Assembly (NCBI RefSeq): GCF_000422905.1
Contig: NZ_AUGY01000001.1
Coordinates: forward strand, 248,001-312,000
Direction of reading: 5' to 3'
DNA: 64,000 nt
Source of the DNA: Paenibacillus alginolyticus DSM 5050 = NBRC 15375
GTDB lineage: Bacteria; Bacillota; Bacilli; Paenibacillales; NBRC-103111
This document shows positions 9,453 to 17,660 of the stretch, one piece after another. The number at the start of each line of letters is the position of its first letter. The stretch's first letter is position 1. A program made the translations under genes and the position numbers. The notes beneath the pieces were generated by a model. It searched no databases, was not told the origin of the DNA, and was given only the letters and a program-made list of their open reading frames with translations.

Positions 9453-10184
9453 TTATTTAATCCCTTGAATAAGCTCGTTTAGAGCTTGTGTTAAGTTATC
9501 ATTTAATTGAGTCATTACTTGTTTATCGACTGGGCTCTTTTGTGAACCTGCTACTTCCGGATTGAGGCTCTTTTCGATCTTGTCATATAAATCAGTACTG
9601 CGCGGCGGTACTCCATCTTCAAACGTTTTCCAAGTGTCTTCTAATTTTAGAGCCAACTCTTTTACCTTAGCATCGTTGCCAGAGGCGATTTCTTTCTTGA
9701 GATCGCTAGTCGTGCCAAGCATTTGATTTGCGCCTGCTTTAACCTGATCTATTGTAATTAACTTCCCCGAGAGGTCTAACAGCACCTGGATAAGCTGATT
9801 GTCAATTTTTAAAACTGCATCTTTATCAATTGTCGATGCTTTAGCCGCAGCAACAGCTGGATTCAGGCTTTTCTCGATTTGATCATAACTATCCGGATAT
9901 TTTGCTTTGACCCCATCTTCGAATGAAGCCCAAACTTCTTCAAGATTAGGACCTACCTCTTTAATCTTGGCTTCGTCACCGGTGGTTGCAGCTTTTCTTA
10001 GCTGTTTTGCGGTCGAAAGCAGTTTTGCAGTTCCATCTTTCACCGAAAGCTCTGGAGCCTTAGTTGTTGATTGTCCCTGAGCTGCTGAATCCGCCGTTTT
10101 TCCCTCAGGTTTAGCGCCACAGGCGGAAAGCATGGCTGCGGATAGTGTTAGTGCCAGAACGGACATCATGAATTGCTTCTTCAT
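9453..10184 (-). CDS. Lipoprotein with two FTR1-ectodomain-like helical repeats
   Basis: This 243-residue lipoprotein has a lipobox at LSAC (residue about 19). The start at 10184 is set by GGGGG nine bases upstream. After a low-complexity linker come two homologous units of about 85 residues. Each has a W-x-x-FEDGV core and a Y(D/E)xIEKSLNP(A/E)V segment (LEEVWASFEDGVK / LEDTWKTFEDGVP). The same pattern (LWMSVEDSVK, YKDIETQM) occurs in the outer domain of the FTR1 permease encoded just upstream, so both probably descend from one helical-bundle domain. It lies in one operon with the permease, 22 bases apart, under a Fur-type promoter. An iron-handling partner role is inferred. Confidence 0.75.
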   Translation of the reverse strand: MKKQFMMSVLALTLSAAMLSACGAKPEGKTADSAAQGQSTTKAPELSVKDGTAKLLSTAKQLRKAATTGDEAKIKEVGPNLEEVWASFEDGVKAKYPDSYDQIEKSLNPAVAAAKASTIDKDAVLKIDNQLIQVLLDLSGKLITIDQVKAGANQMLGTTSDLKKEIASGNDAKVKELALKLEDTWKTFEDGVPPRSTDLYDKIEKSLNPEVAGSQKSPVDKQVMTQLNDNLTQALNELIQGIK

Positions 10185-10206
10185 TTTGTGTACCCCCAAG
10201 GATTTA

Positions 10207-11676
10207 TTATGATTGAGTAACAGATGATCTTGCTGTGCTTTTAAATTTCCCCCATACAACAACAACGATTGCGGCGACCACAATCAGGATCTGAGGGATT
10301 GCGCTTTGCCACGATGGAAAGAAGGCAATAAAGCCAATGCTGGGTAACACTGAACTGTTCGTCGTTGGAATCGTACCCGCTAGTTGCAGGCTGTTGATGC
10401 CAAGACCCGCAAATTTAATGCAAAGGTATAGCACGATTAAGCTTGAAATAAGGAAAAATGGTCGTATCGGAAGCTTGGCGCCAACGTAGAGCATGATGAA
10501 CCCGACAACCACCAGAACCCCGAACCCAACAAATATGCCAAGGAGGAGCTGCTGAACGCTGATTTGATTTACCATGCCGATAATGAACAAGACGGTTTCA
10601 GTTCCCTCACGGAATACCGCTAAAAAGGTCAGGACACCAAGAGATACGATATTGCCGGTGCTTATAGCCGTTTGTGTTTTCTCTTTGATATACTCATTCC
10701 ACTGTTGGACGTTTGATTTGTTGTGCAGCCAATAGCTCATGTACAGAAGCATCACAGCTGCAAATACACCGGTCCAACCACCAATTAGGAAGTTGTTGTT
10801 TCCAAAAGCCCCGGAAGAGAATACGAATTTCACAACAACGGCGAGCGCCGCGCTGACGAGAATTCCTACCGTAACGCCGCCCCAAATCCATAGCTTCCCT
10901 TTATGATCCTTTGATTTCTTTACAAAGGCAAGCAACGCACCCACCACAAGAAGCGCCTCGAGCCCCTCACGAATCGGGATCATGGCAGCGTCCCACAAAG
11001 TATAGGTTGATTTTTGCGATAAAGGCGTAATGTACGTGATCATTGCGGTCAGTAATTTTGCCGCTTCCTCATACTTTTGATCTGTAATCATCGCATTAAC
11101 AACGACCATATCACGCTCCGTGTTGCTATACACGGCGGCTGATTGGGCTACGACGTTTCCTTCGACGCTTAACCAACTCTCTCTGACTTTATTGATCGCG
11201 CTAAGTGATGTTGCTTGATCAAGCTTTAGAGCAGCATCTTTGGTTTGTTCCAAAAGCGTTACAAACCCAGCGAGTGTAATGTTTTCTTCTTTACCGCTCG
11301 CCACATTCGCATACTGCCCGGATGTGTACTTCACGAGTACCTGTTGCAGGCTATCCAGTGCTTTTAGGACTTCATCTTGCTTATTGACCGTAAAGGCGTA
11401 CTCTACTTGCCCCATTTGAGTTTCGATGTCTTTATAGGCAGCTTTGGAATCTGTTTTAACGCTATCTTCAACGCTCATCCAAAGGTCGTGATATTGATCG
11501 TAGGTTTGTTTTGCTTTGACTAAATCTTGTTTAGCCTGATCGATCGTCTGCGATATTTGATTTTGGGCTTGCTTCATATTCTCAATGCCTTGACTAGCTG
11601 CACCAGCTGATTTAGGTAGGAGTAACATGATGAGCAAAAGCGGAATCAAAAGCGTCGCTATTGCCAATTTGCGCAT
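10207..11676 (-). CDS. FTR1/EfeU-family high-affinity iron permease
   Basis: This 489-residue protein has a signal peptide, an outer helical domain of about 200 residues, and a seven-helix permease core. The core carries two RExxE iron motifs: REGLEALLVVGAL and REGTETVLFIIGM. It imports iron (ferric or ferrous oxidised at the surface) across the membrane. The start at 11676 follows GAGGATCACCCCC, and the in-frame ATG 15 bases earlier lacks a site. No EfeO or EfeB gene follows; a repeat lipoprotein takes that place. Regulation by Fur is indicated by two Fur-like boxes at the promoter. Confidence 0.92.
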   Translation of the reverse strand: MRKLAIATLLIPLLLIMLLLPKSAGAASQGIENMKQAQNQISQTIDQAKQDLVKAKQTYDQYHDLWMSVEDSVKTDSKAAYKDIETQMGQVEYAFTVNKQDEVLKALDSLQQVLVKYTSGQYANVASGKEENITLAGFVTLLEQTKDAALKLDQATSLSAINKVRESWLSVEGNVVAQSAAVYSNTERDMVVVNAMITDQKYEEAAKLLTAMITYITPLSQKSTYTLWDAAMIPIREGLEALLVVGALLAFVKKSKDHKGKLWIWGGVTVGILVSAALAVVVKFVFSSGAFGNNNFLIGGWTGVFAAVMLLYMSYWLHNKSNVQQWNEYIKEKTQTAISTGNIVSLGVLTFLAVFREGTETVLFIIGMVNQISVQQLLLGIFVGFGVLVVVGFIMLYVGAKLPIRPFFLISSLIVLYLCIKFAGLGINSLQLAGTIPTTNSSVLPSIGFIAFFPSWQSAIPQILIVVAAIVVVVWGKFKSTARSSVTQS

Positions 11677-11704
11677 GGGGGTGATCCTCATTTCTGTAGT
11701 TATT

Positions 11705-11765
11705 GAATTGATTATCATTTCCAACAATCTTGCTCTAGTTTACTTGAGAATGATTATCAGGTCAA
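11705..11765 (-). promoter_or_regulatory. Promoter with Fur boxes for the FTR1 operon
   Basis: On the minus strand TTGACC (11760-11765) and TAAACT (11737-11742) are 17 bases apart. The spacer holds CTGATAATCATTCTC, a Fur half-palindrome. A second Fur-like site (TGGAAATGATAATCAATTC) lies at about 11705-11723, downstream of the -10. Confidence 0.75.
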
Positions 11766-12158
11766 TCCTTGGACTGGCATTTCAATTGTTAATATTTAAT
11801 GAATAATGAAATTCCTTATTAATTAAGAAATACTATTTTTAGAATAATAGTAACAAAAGGATATGGGATTAAACCGCCAACCGACTGACGTAAAGCCCGC
11901 TCTAATACACAGTTTTTACTATCATACCGCTACAATCCTGCCCGTTTCGTAACCCTTGTGAGTGCTTGTCATAATGAACTATACCTCAAATTGACGTCAG
12001 GTCCTGTGTGGGCTGTCAATCCCACTTTTTATTTTGGACGAGACCAAGACTCTTTACCTCTGCTTATTTTTAATGATTACAGCAAAACTGTTTCTCTAGA
12101 CCCACTCAACCTTTGTCGAGTATGATTGTCATCGACATTGATAGAGAGTGGGGTACAA
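11766..12158. other. Divergent intergenic region, no gene seen
   Basis: This 390-base AT-rich stretch lies between the FTR1 operon and the CDF gene. It contains an imperfect repeat around ATTAATTAAG, a TGTCATCGACA near-palindrome at 12128-12138 just before the CDF start, and no convincing ORF. No manganese riboswitch consensus was found. Confidence 0.5.
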
Positions 12159-13049
12159 ATGGAAAACACGTATGATGACATCAAGCAAGGCGAAAAAGGT
12201 GCATGGTTAAGTATTATTGCGTATATTTGCTTATCGGCTTTAAAATTAACCATTGGGTACTTCACCAACTCCGAAGCATTGTCTGCTGATGGTTTAAATA
12301 ACGCCACAGACATTATCGCTTCCATAGCTGTTCTAATCGGGCTAAAAATATCACGAAAACCACCGGATAAAAACCACCGGTACGGTCATTACCGAGCTGA
12401 AACGGTAGCCGCGTTAATCGCGTCTTTTATTATGATTGCGGTAGGGATTCAAGTTCTGTATCAAGCAATTATGAAGTTTCGGGTTCCGAGCATGGAGTCC
12501 CCCGATATGGTTGCGGCATGGACGGCTGTTTTTTGTGCCATCGTTATGTATTTTGTTTATCGATACAATGTTCGTTTGGCAAGAAAAATCAACAGTAATG
12601 CCATGATGGCGGCAGCACAAGACAATCGTTCGGATGCGTTTGTCAGTATCGGTGCCTTTATCGGTATTGTTGGTTCTCAATTCGGACTTCCTTGGCTTGA
12701 CCCTTTAACGGCTCTACTTGTCGGGGTTATTATTTGTAAAACAGCATTGGATATTTTCCGGGATTCTTCTCATGCTCTTACGGATGGCTTTGACGACGCC
12801 GAGCTTCAAACAATCAAACAAACGATACGCGATATTCCTGGAGTGGAAAAGGTCATTGATATCAAAGCCCGCGTCCATGGAAACAATAAACTGGTCGATG
12901 TGACCATTGGCGTAGACCACGAGCTTAACGTAAAAGAAAGCCATGACATTACCGAACATATTGAAAATAGAATTCATGAACTTCACAACATATCCAATGT
13001 GCATATTCATATAGAACCGTTTGAGGTATCGGATAGTCAAAAAGGATGA
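12159..13049 (+). CDS. Cation diffusion facilitator exporter, MneP/YeaB-like
   Basis: This 296-residue CDF transporter has six helices followed by a cytoplasmic ferredoxin-like C-terminal domain (DIPGVEKVIDIKARVHG, VDVTIGVD, ISNVHIHIEP). The TM2 metal site reads SADGLNNATDII, then PPDKNHRYGHYRAE. This pattern is typical of the B. subtilis YeaB (MneP) group that exports Mn(II), and Fe(II) export is also known in the family. ATG 12159 lies behind GAGAGTGGGG. An upstream in-frame ATG at 12126 has no site. It is followed at once by a terminator. Confidence 0.88.
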   Translation: MENTYDDIKQGEKGAWLSIIAYICLSALKLTIGYFTNSEALSADGLNNATDIIASIAVLIGLKISRKPPDKNHRYGHYRAETVAALIASFIMIAVGIQVLYQAIMKFRVPSMESPDMVAAWTAVFCAIVMYFVYRYNVRLARKINSNAMMAAAQDNRSDAFVSIGAFIGIVGSQFGLPWLDPLTALLVGVIICKTALDIFRDSSHALTDGFDDAELQTIKQTIRDIPGVEKVIDIKARVHGNNKLVDVTIGVDHELNVKESHDITEHIENRIHELHNISNVHIHIEPFEVSDSQKG

Positions 13050-13076
13050 TATATCCTGAATATTTTCAGAAAATGA

Positions 13077-13106
13077 AAAAAGCTCCTGCAGCTGCAGGGG
13101 CTTTTT
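13077..13106 (+). terminator. Terminator hairpin, copy 1 of a three-copy repeat
   Basis: The stem AAAAAGCTCCTGCA / TGCAGGGGCTTTTT has a GC loop and one T-G wobble. It is nearly the same sequence as the hairpins at 15018 and 17004. Confidence 0.75.
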
Positions 13107-13267
13107 GCTATTGTTCACCTTTTTTGCGTCCGGAATCCGGACCCGGACAGGCTTTTGACACTTCTTGAGATCCCCTAAATAACTTTGAACTTTGTCATCT
13201 CGGCACACTGAACCCGATTGGATAATATTTTGCATATGTAGGCATAGGTGGGCAAAGGAGGAGTAGT

Positions 13268-14903
13268 ATGCGTGATCGACAACGAAAGAGCGGCGGATTA
13301 ACCTTTGATTATATTGTTATTGGAACGGGGCCAGCCGGGGCGGTGATTGCCAAGATCCTGACGGATGATAAAAAAACTACTGTTCTTGTATTGGAAGCTG
13401 GGGAAAATAAAGATAGAGATCGGCCCATTCGGGACTCCACATTTGCACCCGAACTTGAAGAACAATTTTTTGCGCAATACTTTTGGCAGGGAGAAGGGGT
13501 TCCCCAAGAAGGAGTTGACGAACGCACCTTTGAATGGACAACGGGGCGTTTGACGGGCGGCGGTTCCTCGATTAATGGGGAGCAGTACGTAAGACCAACG
13601 GCAGCCGTTTTGTCGAAGTGGCAACGACTGCTCGGACCGATTTGGTCGCCAAGAAGGGCCATGCAGCGATTCAAGCGTATGGAACGGTTTAATGGTGAAA
13701 CCTCTAATGCACAGGCACATGGCTTTCATGGACGAATTGATATCCGGCAGGCCCCGCGAAATCCAACTGCGATGGCTAATAAACTCGTGTCTGCCATTGA
13801 ACAAGCGACTGGATTTGATGAAATACTCGACTATAATGATCCGAAAACACCGCTTGGGCCCTTCACTCGTTGGCAGCTTTTCCAAAAGCCGAACGGCCGA
13901 AGGGAAAGTTCATCAACGGCCTTTCTTTCCTCGGATATCGTGGGTCCCAGCAGTCGTGGGGTCAACGGCCGAAAACTGAACGTTTTTTTTAAATCCACCG
14001 CTCTCCGCGTGCTTTTCCAAAACAAACGCGCGGTAGGGGTGGAATTTTTAAAAGAAGGCCAATGCTTACGGGCGTACGCTCGAAAAAAAGTGATTATTTC
14101 AGCGGGCATTAACAGTGCGCAGCTTTTGATGCTTTCAGGTATTGGTCCTGCCGCTGAGCTTAAAGCGGCGGGGATTCCGATTGTGTTCCCGAATCCGAAT
14201 GTAGGAAAGCGACTAAGAAACCATACGTTAAATTTCGCTACTTTTACAACGAATCCGAACGACACTCCGTTACCTGCCGGGGATCCGAATGCACTGTACA
14301 CCGGGGGGGGCGTTCCTACCCGATCCCTCACCCGGAGCCGACCCACAGCAGCGGGGCGTACAACTTATCGGGATTGGTTCAAGCGACACCTTAACTGTGG
14401 CTATTTTATTTCTGAAGCCGAAAAGCCGCGGTTCAATACGCATTCAGAGCAATGATCCCCTGCAGATCGTGCTCGCCGATGAGGCTTTGTTGAAAAACCC
14501 GGATGACCTGGGGGCGGTAAAGAATATCTATCAAACTTATATCAGGAACATTGCGGCGCAGCTGCAGGCCATTGATCCGGCATACCGGCTGATTTCACCG
14601 ACCCCGGATATTATAAATGATGATGCGAGGCTGGAGGAATTCATCAAGGAAAATTTTGCGCACAATCACCACCAACAAGGCTCACTTCGCATGGCACCCC
14701 TTCGAAATGGTGGTGTTGTCGATCGACGTGGGGCCGTACACGGTGTAAGGGATTTAATTGTTGCCGATGACTCCATTATCCCGTTTACGGTGGATGGAAA
14801 TACCTCGGCCCCCGCGTTTCTCATCGGGTTGACCATTGCCGAGCAATTACGTAAGCGAAAGCCGGTGAGTCGCAGACGGGGCTGGGAAGATTTCGAAGAG
14901 TGA
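13268..14903 (+). pseudogene. GMC-family oxidoreductase split by a G8 tract
   Basis: The N-terminal part has the FAD-binding GTGPAGAVIAKIL and LEAGE segments, TGGGSSINGEQYVRP and the ISAGINSAQLLMLSGIGP signature 2. The C-terminal part, in another frame, has HNHHQQGSLRM with the catalytic His and VRDLIVADDSIIP. Together they make a standard GMC enzyme of about 544 residues that oxidises alcohols or sugars with FAD. The break is at the run of eight G at 14303-14310; seven would restore the frame. Either the gene is switched by slippage, or it is dead, or the base is an error. AAAGGAGGAG precedes the ATG at 13268. The substrate is unknown. Confidence 0.8.
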
Positions 14904-15017
14904 TAGGAAACGATCCGCCTTAGGCTTCAGCAATAAGGGGCGAGCTCTTTGCTGAACTTTTCTTCTATAGGAGCCTAACAAACAGAAGGGATAGGGAGCG
15001 TGCATCAATGGAAATGC

Positions 15018-15046
15018 AAAAGCTCCTGCAGTTGCAGGAGCCTTTT
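15018..15046 (+). terminator. Terminator hairpin, copy 2 of a three-copy repeat
   Basis: The stem AAGCTCCTGCA / TGCAGGAGC has a GT loop and then CTTTTT. It ends the GMC transcription unit. The preceding 110 bases hold nothing recognisable. Confidence 0.7.
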
Positions 15047-15095
15047 TGTTCTTACAAATTTAGCTCATTAAAATGATAAAAGAGGAGGATGAGCT

Positions 15096-15254
15096 ATGAA
15101 GCACCGAAAACCGGTTCCCCTTAAAAAAAGAAGTGATAAGGGATTTGAAAAGCTCCACAGCCATTTTAATGAGTTGGACTTCCTGTACGACAAATCAGGC
15201 GTCCAAGATAAAGATCAACAACAACAGAATAAGGCAAGTACCAAAAAAAAGTAA
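15096..15254 (+). CDS. Small hypothetical protein, 52 residues
   Basis: This short gene has an excellent ribosome site (AGAGGAGGATGAGCT). The product is highly charged, starting MKHRKPVPLKKRSDKGFEKL and ending in a Gln- and Lys-rich tail (DKDQQQQNKASTKKK). It has no membrane segment or known motif. It stands alone between a terminator hairpin and the duplicated RND fragment. The ribosome site is the main reason to believe in it. Confidence 0.45.
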   Translation: MKHRKPVPLKKRSDKGFEKLHSHFNELDFLYDKSGVQDKDQQQQNKASTKKK

Positions 15255-15417
15255 AGGTTTTCGGCTTTTTACTATAGTTTTCTTACGACAAGATGAAGAA
15301 GAATCATTATCATTGTGCGTAGAATCTGCTAGATCCGAGTGGAGATCGTCACCCAGATGCGTTATTCGGCAAGGTTCTGGCTAACTCATTTAAAGACATA
15401 GGAGAGGATCTTCATTT

Positions 15418-15582
15418 ATGAAAAAAATCGTTGAATCTTCGATGCAACGAGCAACAATTATTATTGTGTGCATGGTTCTTATTTTAGCATGGGGTGCCGT
15501 TTCCGCATTTCAAATGCAGCGAGATTATCTTCCTTGCATCAACAACTCGACGTTAATGGTATCTTTACGCGATAATTTTTAA
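15418..15582 (+). pseudogene. Duplicated 5' fragment of the RND exporter gene
   Basis: Bases 15418-15571 match 628-781 without gaps and with only a few substitutions, and the match extends weakly upstream through the ribosome site (AGGAGAGGA). After base 15571 the copy joins unrelated AT-rich DNA and the frame closes after 54 codons. It encodes only the first membrane helix plus about 25 residues. Since the start and ribosome site remain, a short peptide may still be made, but it cannot transport. Confidence 0.85.
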
Positions 15583-15587
15583 TTATA

Positions 15588-15646
15588 TTGACAATGATAA
15601 TCATTCCCAATATAATTTGAACATATGAGAATGATTATCATTCTAA
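15588..15646 (+). promoter_or_regulatory. Consensus promoter with two Fur boxes
   Basis: TTGACA (15588-15593) and TATAAT (15611-15616) are exactly 17 bases apart. The spacer is a Fur box (GACAATGATAATCATTCCC). A second box, a 17-bp perfect inverted repeat (AGAATGAT-T-ATCATTCT) at 15628-15644, covers the start region. The gene downstream should be strongly iron-repressed. Confidence 0.85.
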
Positions 15647-15692
15647 GTTATATCACATTACATACCCAAAATGGGTGGGAGGTCTTTGGTTC

Positions 15693-16904
15693 ATGAGAAC
15701 ATCAGTAATTAGATCGGCGAAATTGGTATCGATAGTTTCCCTTACAGCCACAATGCTTATTGCTTGCAGCGATAGCACGCAAACATCGACTGCAACAGAA
15801 ACGAAAACTGCGGCCTCATCCGCTCCGTCAGCAACTACTTCACAAATAGTCTCAGCTACAGATGCATCGGAAGCCTATAAGGTAATCACAGATGAAATGA
15901 ATAAGAAAGACTCAAAACCTGATTATGCGTTAGTGTCCAAAACATATTCAGAAAAATTAAAGTCTCTTGTTCAAAAGCGTGATGGTGAAAACAAGGAAAC
16001 CACAGATCAGCTTATTACATCAGCAATCGATGGCGCCAAGGAAGGTAAGATGGATGTTATGGTGGCCAAACAGGTCGTAGATAAGCTTTTACAAAAAGTA
16101 CTTTATACTTCAATGAAAGCGTCATTCAAGGAAGTTAATGCCAATTGGTCTAAACCGGAAGAAGCAAAAAAAGCATTAGCCGAAGCTAAAGCTTTTTATA
16201 AGCCTGTGCTGGAGAGTACTGTTCAAAAACGCGACAACACTTTTAAAACCACAATGGTTGATACGATTAATTCTGCCTTTATTGACATGGAAAAATCTAT
16301 CGGTGGTCAAAGTACACTGCCTTTTGAGTTGAGTAAACAGGTCGCGGACAAAACATTAATGAAGACCTTCACCCTTGTTGTGGCCGCCAAGGATCAAGGC
16401 TATGCGTATAAAGTAGAGAAGGGTGCGGCAGAAGGCAAAGACATGAAAGTACAGCAAGCCGAAGGCTGGGCATTCTTTCAGAGCATTACGAAATATGTAG
16501 AAGGTCAAAGCAAGGATGATGCTGCGTTGATCAATAAGCAGCTCGATGTGGCTGCCGACGCCAAATCCGTAAAAGGTGATGTTATTAACGGTGCGCTCGT
16601 GCGTGGTTTAGCCAAGGTTGCCTTGCACGAATATAAACAATCCCAAGAGAACTGGGGCCAAGACAAAGCCGCAATCACTGGATTAGAAGGGGCACTGTTC
16701 ATTGACATGATATCGTTAGACATTACTCGCCTCCAGGGAGAAGCAACTTACACAAAATTAAAAGAACTTACTGACAAATACAATTTATATGTGAAAGATA
16801 ATAAGAAAGAGGAAGCAGCAGAGACATTAAAGCAAATCGATACCATTCTAAATGAGACGATTGCCAAAGCGCCAAAAGCAGAAAGCTCAGAATGTGACGG
16901 TTAA
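15693..16904 (+). CDS. Fur-regulated lipoprotein of unknown family with internal repeats
   Basis: This 403-residue lipoprotein (lipobox LIAC at about 24-27) has a Ser/Thr/Ala-rich linker, then an all-helical, Lys-rich body. The start at 15693 follows GGGAGG; the GTG at 15675 lies before that site. The body holds at least two related units. One has VQKRDGENKETT...AKQVVDKLLQKVL; the other has VQKRDNTFKTT...KQVADKTLMKTF. A weaker third is INGALVRGLAKVAL. I do not recognise the family. The perfect Fur-controlled promoter points to surface iron or haem handling, as with the repeat lipoprotein near FTR1. Confidence 0.7.
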   Translation: MRTSVIRSAKLVSIVSLTATMLIACSDSTQTSTATETKTAASSAPSATTSQIVSATDASEAYKVITDEMNKKDSKPDYALVSKTYSEKLKSLVQKRDGENKETTDQLITSAIDGAKEGKMDVMVAKQVVDKLLQKVLYTSMKASFKEVNANWSKPEEAKKALAEAKAFYKPVLESTVQKRDNTFKTTMVDTINSAFIDMEKSIGGQSTLPFELSKQVADKTLMKTFTLVVAAKDQGYAYKVEKGAAEGKDMKVQQAEGWAFFQSITKYVEGQSKDDAALINKQLDVAADAKSVKGDVINGALVRGLAKVALHEYKQSQENWGQDKAAITGLEGALFIDMISLDITRLQGEATYTKLKELTDKYNLYVKDNKKEEAAETLKQIDTILNETIAKAPKAESSECDG

Positions 16905-17003
16905 CTCATAACACAAATTGCGGTTATATGTATTGTATCTATCATGAGGCAGTTTCAAGCTCACACGTCTGTAAAACCAACGGATACAATCGTTCAATGG
17001 AAA

Positions 17004-17031
17004 AAAAGCTCCTGCAGGTGCAGGGGCTTTT
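17004..17031 (+). terminator. Terminator hairpin, copy 3 of a three-copy repeat
   Basis: The stem AAAAGCTCCTGCA / TGCAGGGGCTTTT has a GG loop. It lies about 100 bases after the lipoprotein stop. Confidence 0.7.
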
Positions 17032-17167
17032 GCTATCAAACCATTCCGAGTATGCAAGCACAAATGAAGCAGCGGGCCACTTTGCGCGGTCGCTCGATGC
17101 TTTTTGCCTTACATCAAACGCTCCTTTATAATGGGAATGCATGTTCCTATTTTAAGGGGTTTTTTTT

Positions 17168-17529
17168 ATGCGAGAAACGAAAGTTACGCCGGGAAGCAAT
17201 CTGATTTGGTCGAGCAAATTTATTTTACCGGAGCATCGGGAAGCCATGACGCGGCATGATGAAAATAGCCGTAAGTAAGTGCTGCCGTTTTGGATGAACA
17301 GGAGCAAGTCGGGATAGATCGGCTGGTTCGGCTTTCTTTTGATACGAAAACGGCGGTTACGCTGCGTGTGTTTGGAGAGTTTGAGGACCGGAAGCTTTCG
17401 GGCGTGGTCGTGCGGATCGACCGGCATTTGAATCAAATTAAGCTGGCCGGTGGGGATGAAGAGGAAGAATGGTTACGGCTTTCGCTGATCTTGGAAGCCG
17501 AGGAAATGGACGCTTCCGAATTGTTTTGA
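17168..17529 (+). pseudogene. YolD-like protein, frameshifted
   Basis: The first frame gives NLIWSSKFILPEHREAMTRH and stops at 17277. The second gives VLDEQEQVGIDRLVRL, then RVFGEFEDRKLSGVVVRIDR and LNQIKL. Joined, they match the YolD family (about 120 residues), which normally accompanies Y-family DNA polymerases in Bacillota. One base is missing near 17276. AAGGGG precedes ATG 17168. No polymerase gene is adjacent, so this is probably a relic of a UV-resistance cassette. Confidence 0.7.
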
Positions 17530-17593
17530 TTTTGGATCCAAAATCACGTCATACTTTTACCGAAATCTGTCTTCAAAAGGAACCAAATAATTA

Positions 17594-17644
17594 TTGCGGT
17601 ATTATACCCTTGGGAATATAATGTAACCATGGTTACATTATATT
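17594..17644 (+). promoter_or_regulatory. chr operon promoter with 30-bp perfect palindrome
   Basis: TTGCGG (17594-17599) and TATAAT (17617-17622) are 17 bases apart. A perfect 30-bp palindrome at 17615-17644 (left arm AATATAATGTAACCA) covers the -10 and the start site, a classic repressor position. Its right arm is largely repeated just after the operon at about 19726-19743. Confidence 0.75.
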
Positions 17645-17660
17645 TTCAGGAGGAAGCTGC

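Noticed and set aside
11766..12158. Possible manganese (yybP-ykoY) riboswitch before the MneP-like exporter
   Set aside because: The conserved GGGGAGUA-type core could not be found on the plus strand.
15008..15076. Short frame running through the second terminator hairpin
   Set aside because: The hairpin itself explains the conservation between copies; the three copies do not share one reading frame.
16928..17131. 67-codon frame through the third hairpin
   Set aside because: No ribosome site and no similarity; overlaps a terminator.
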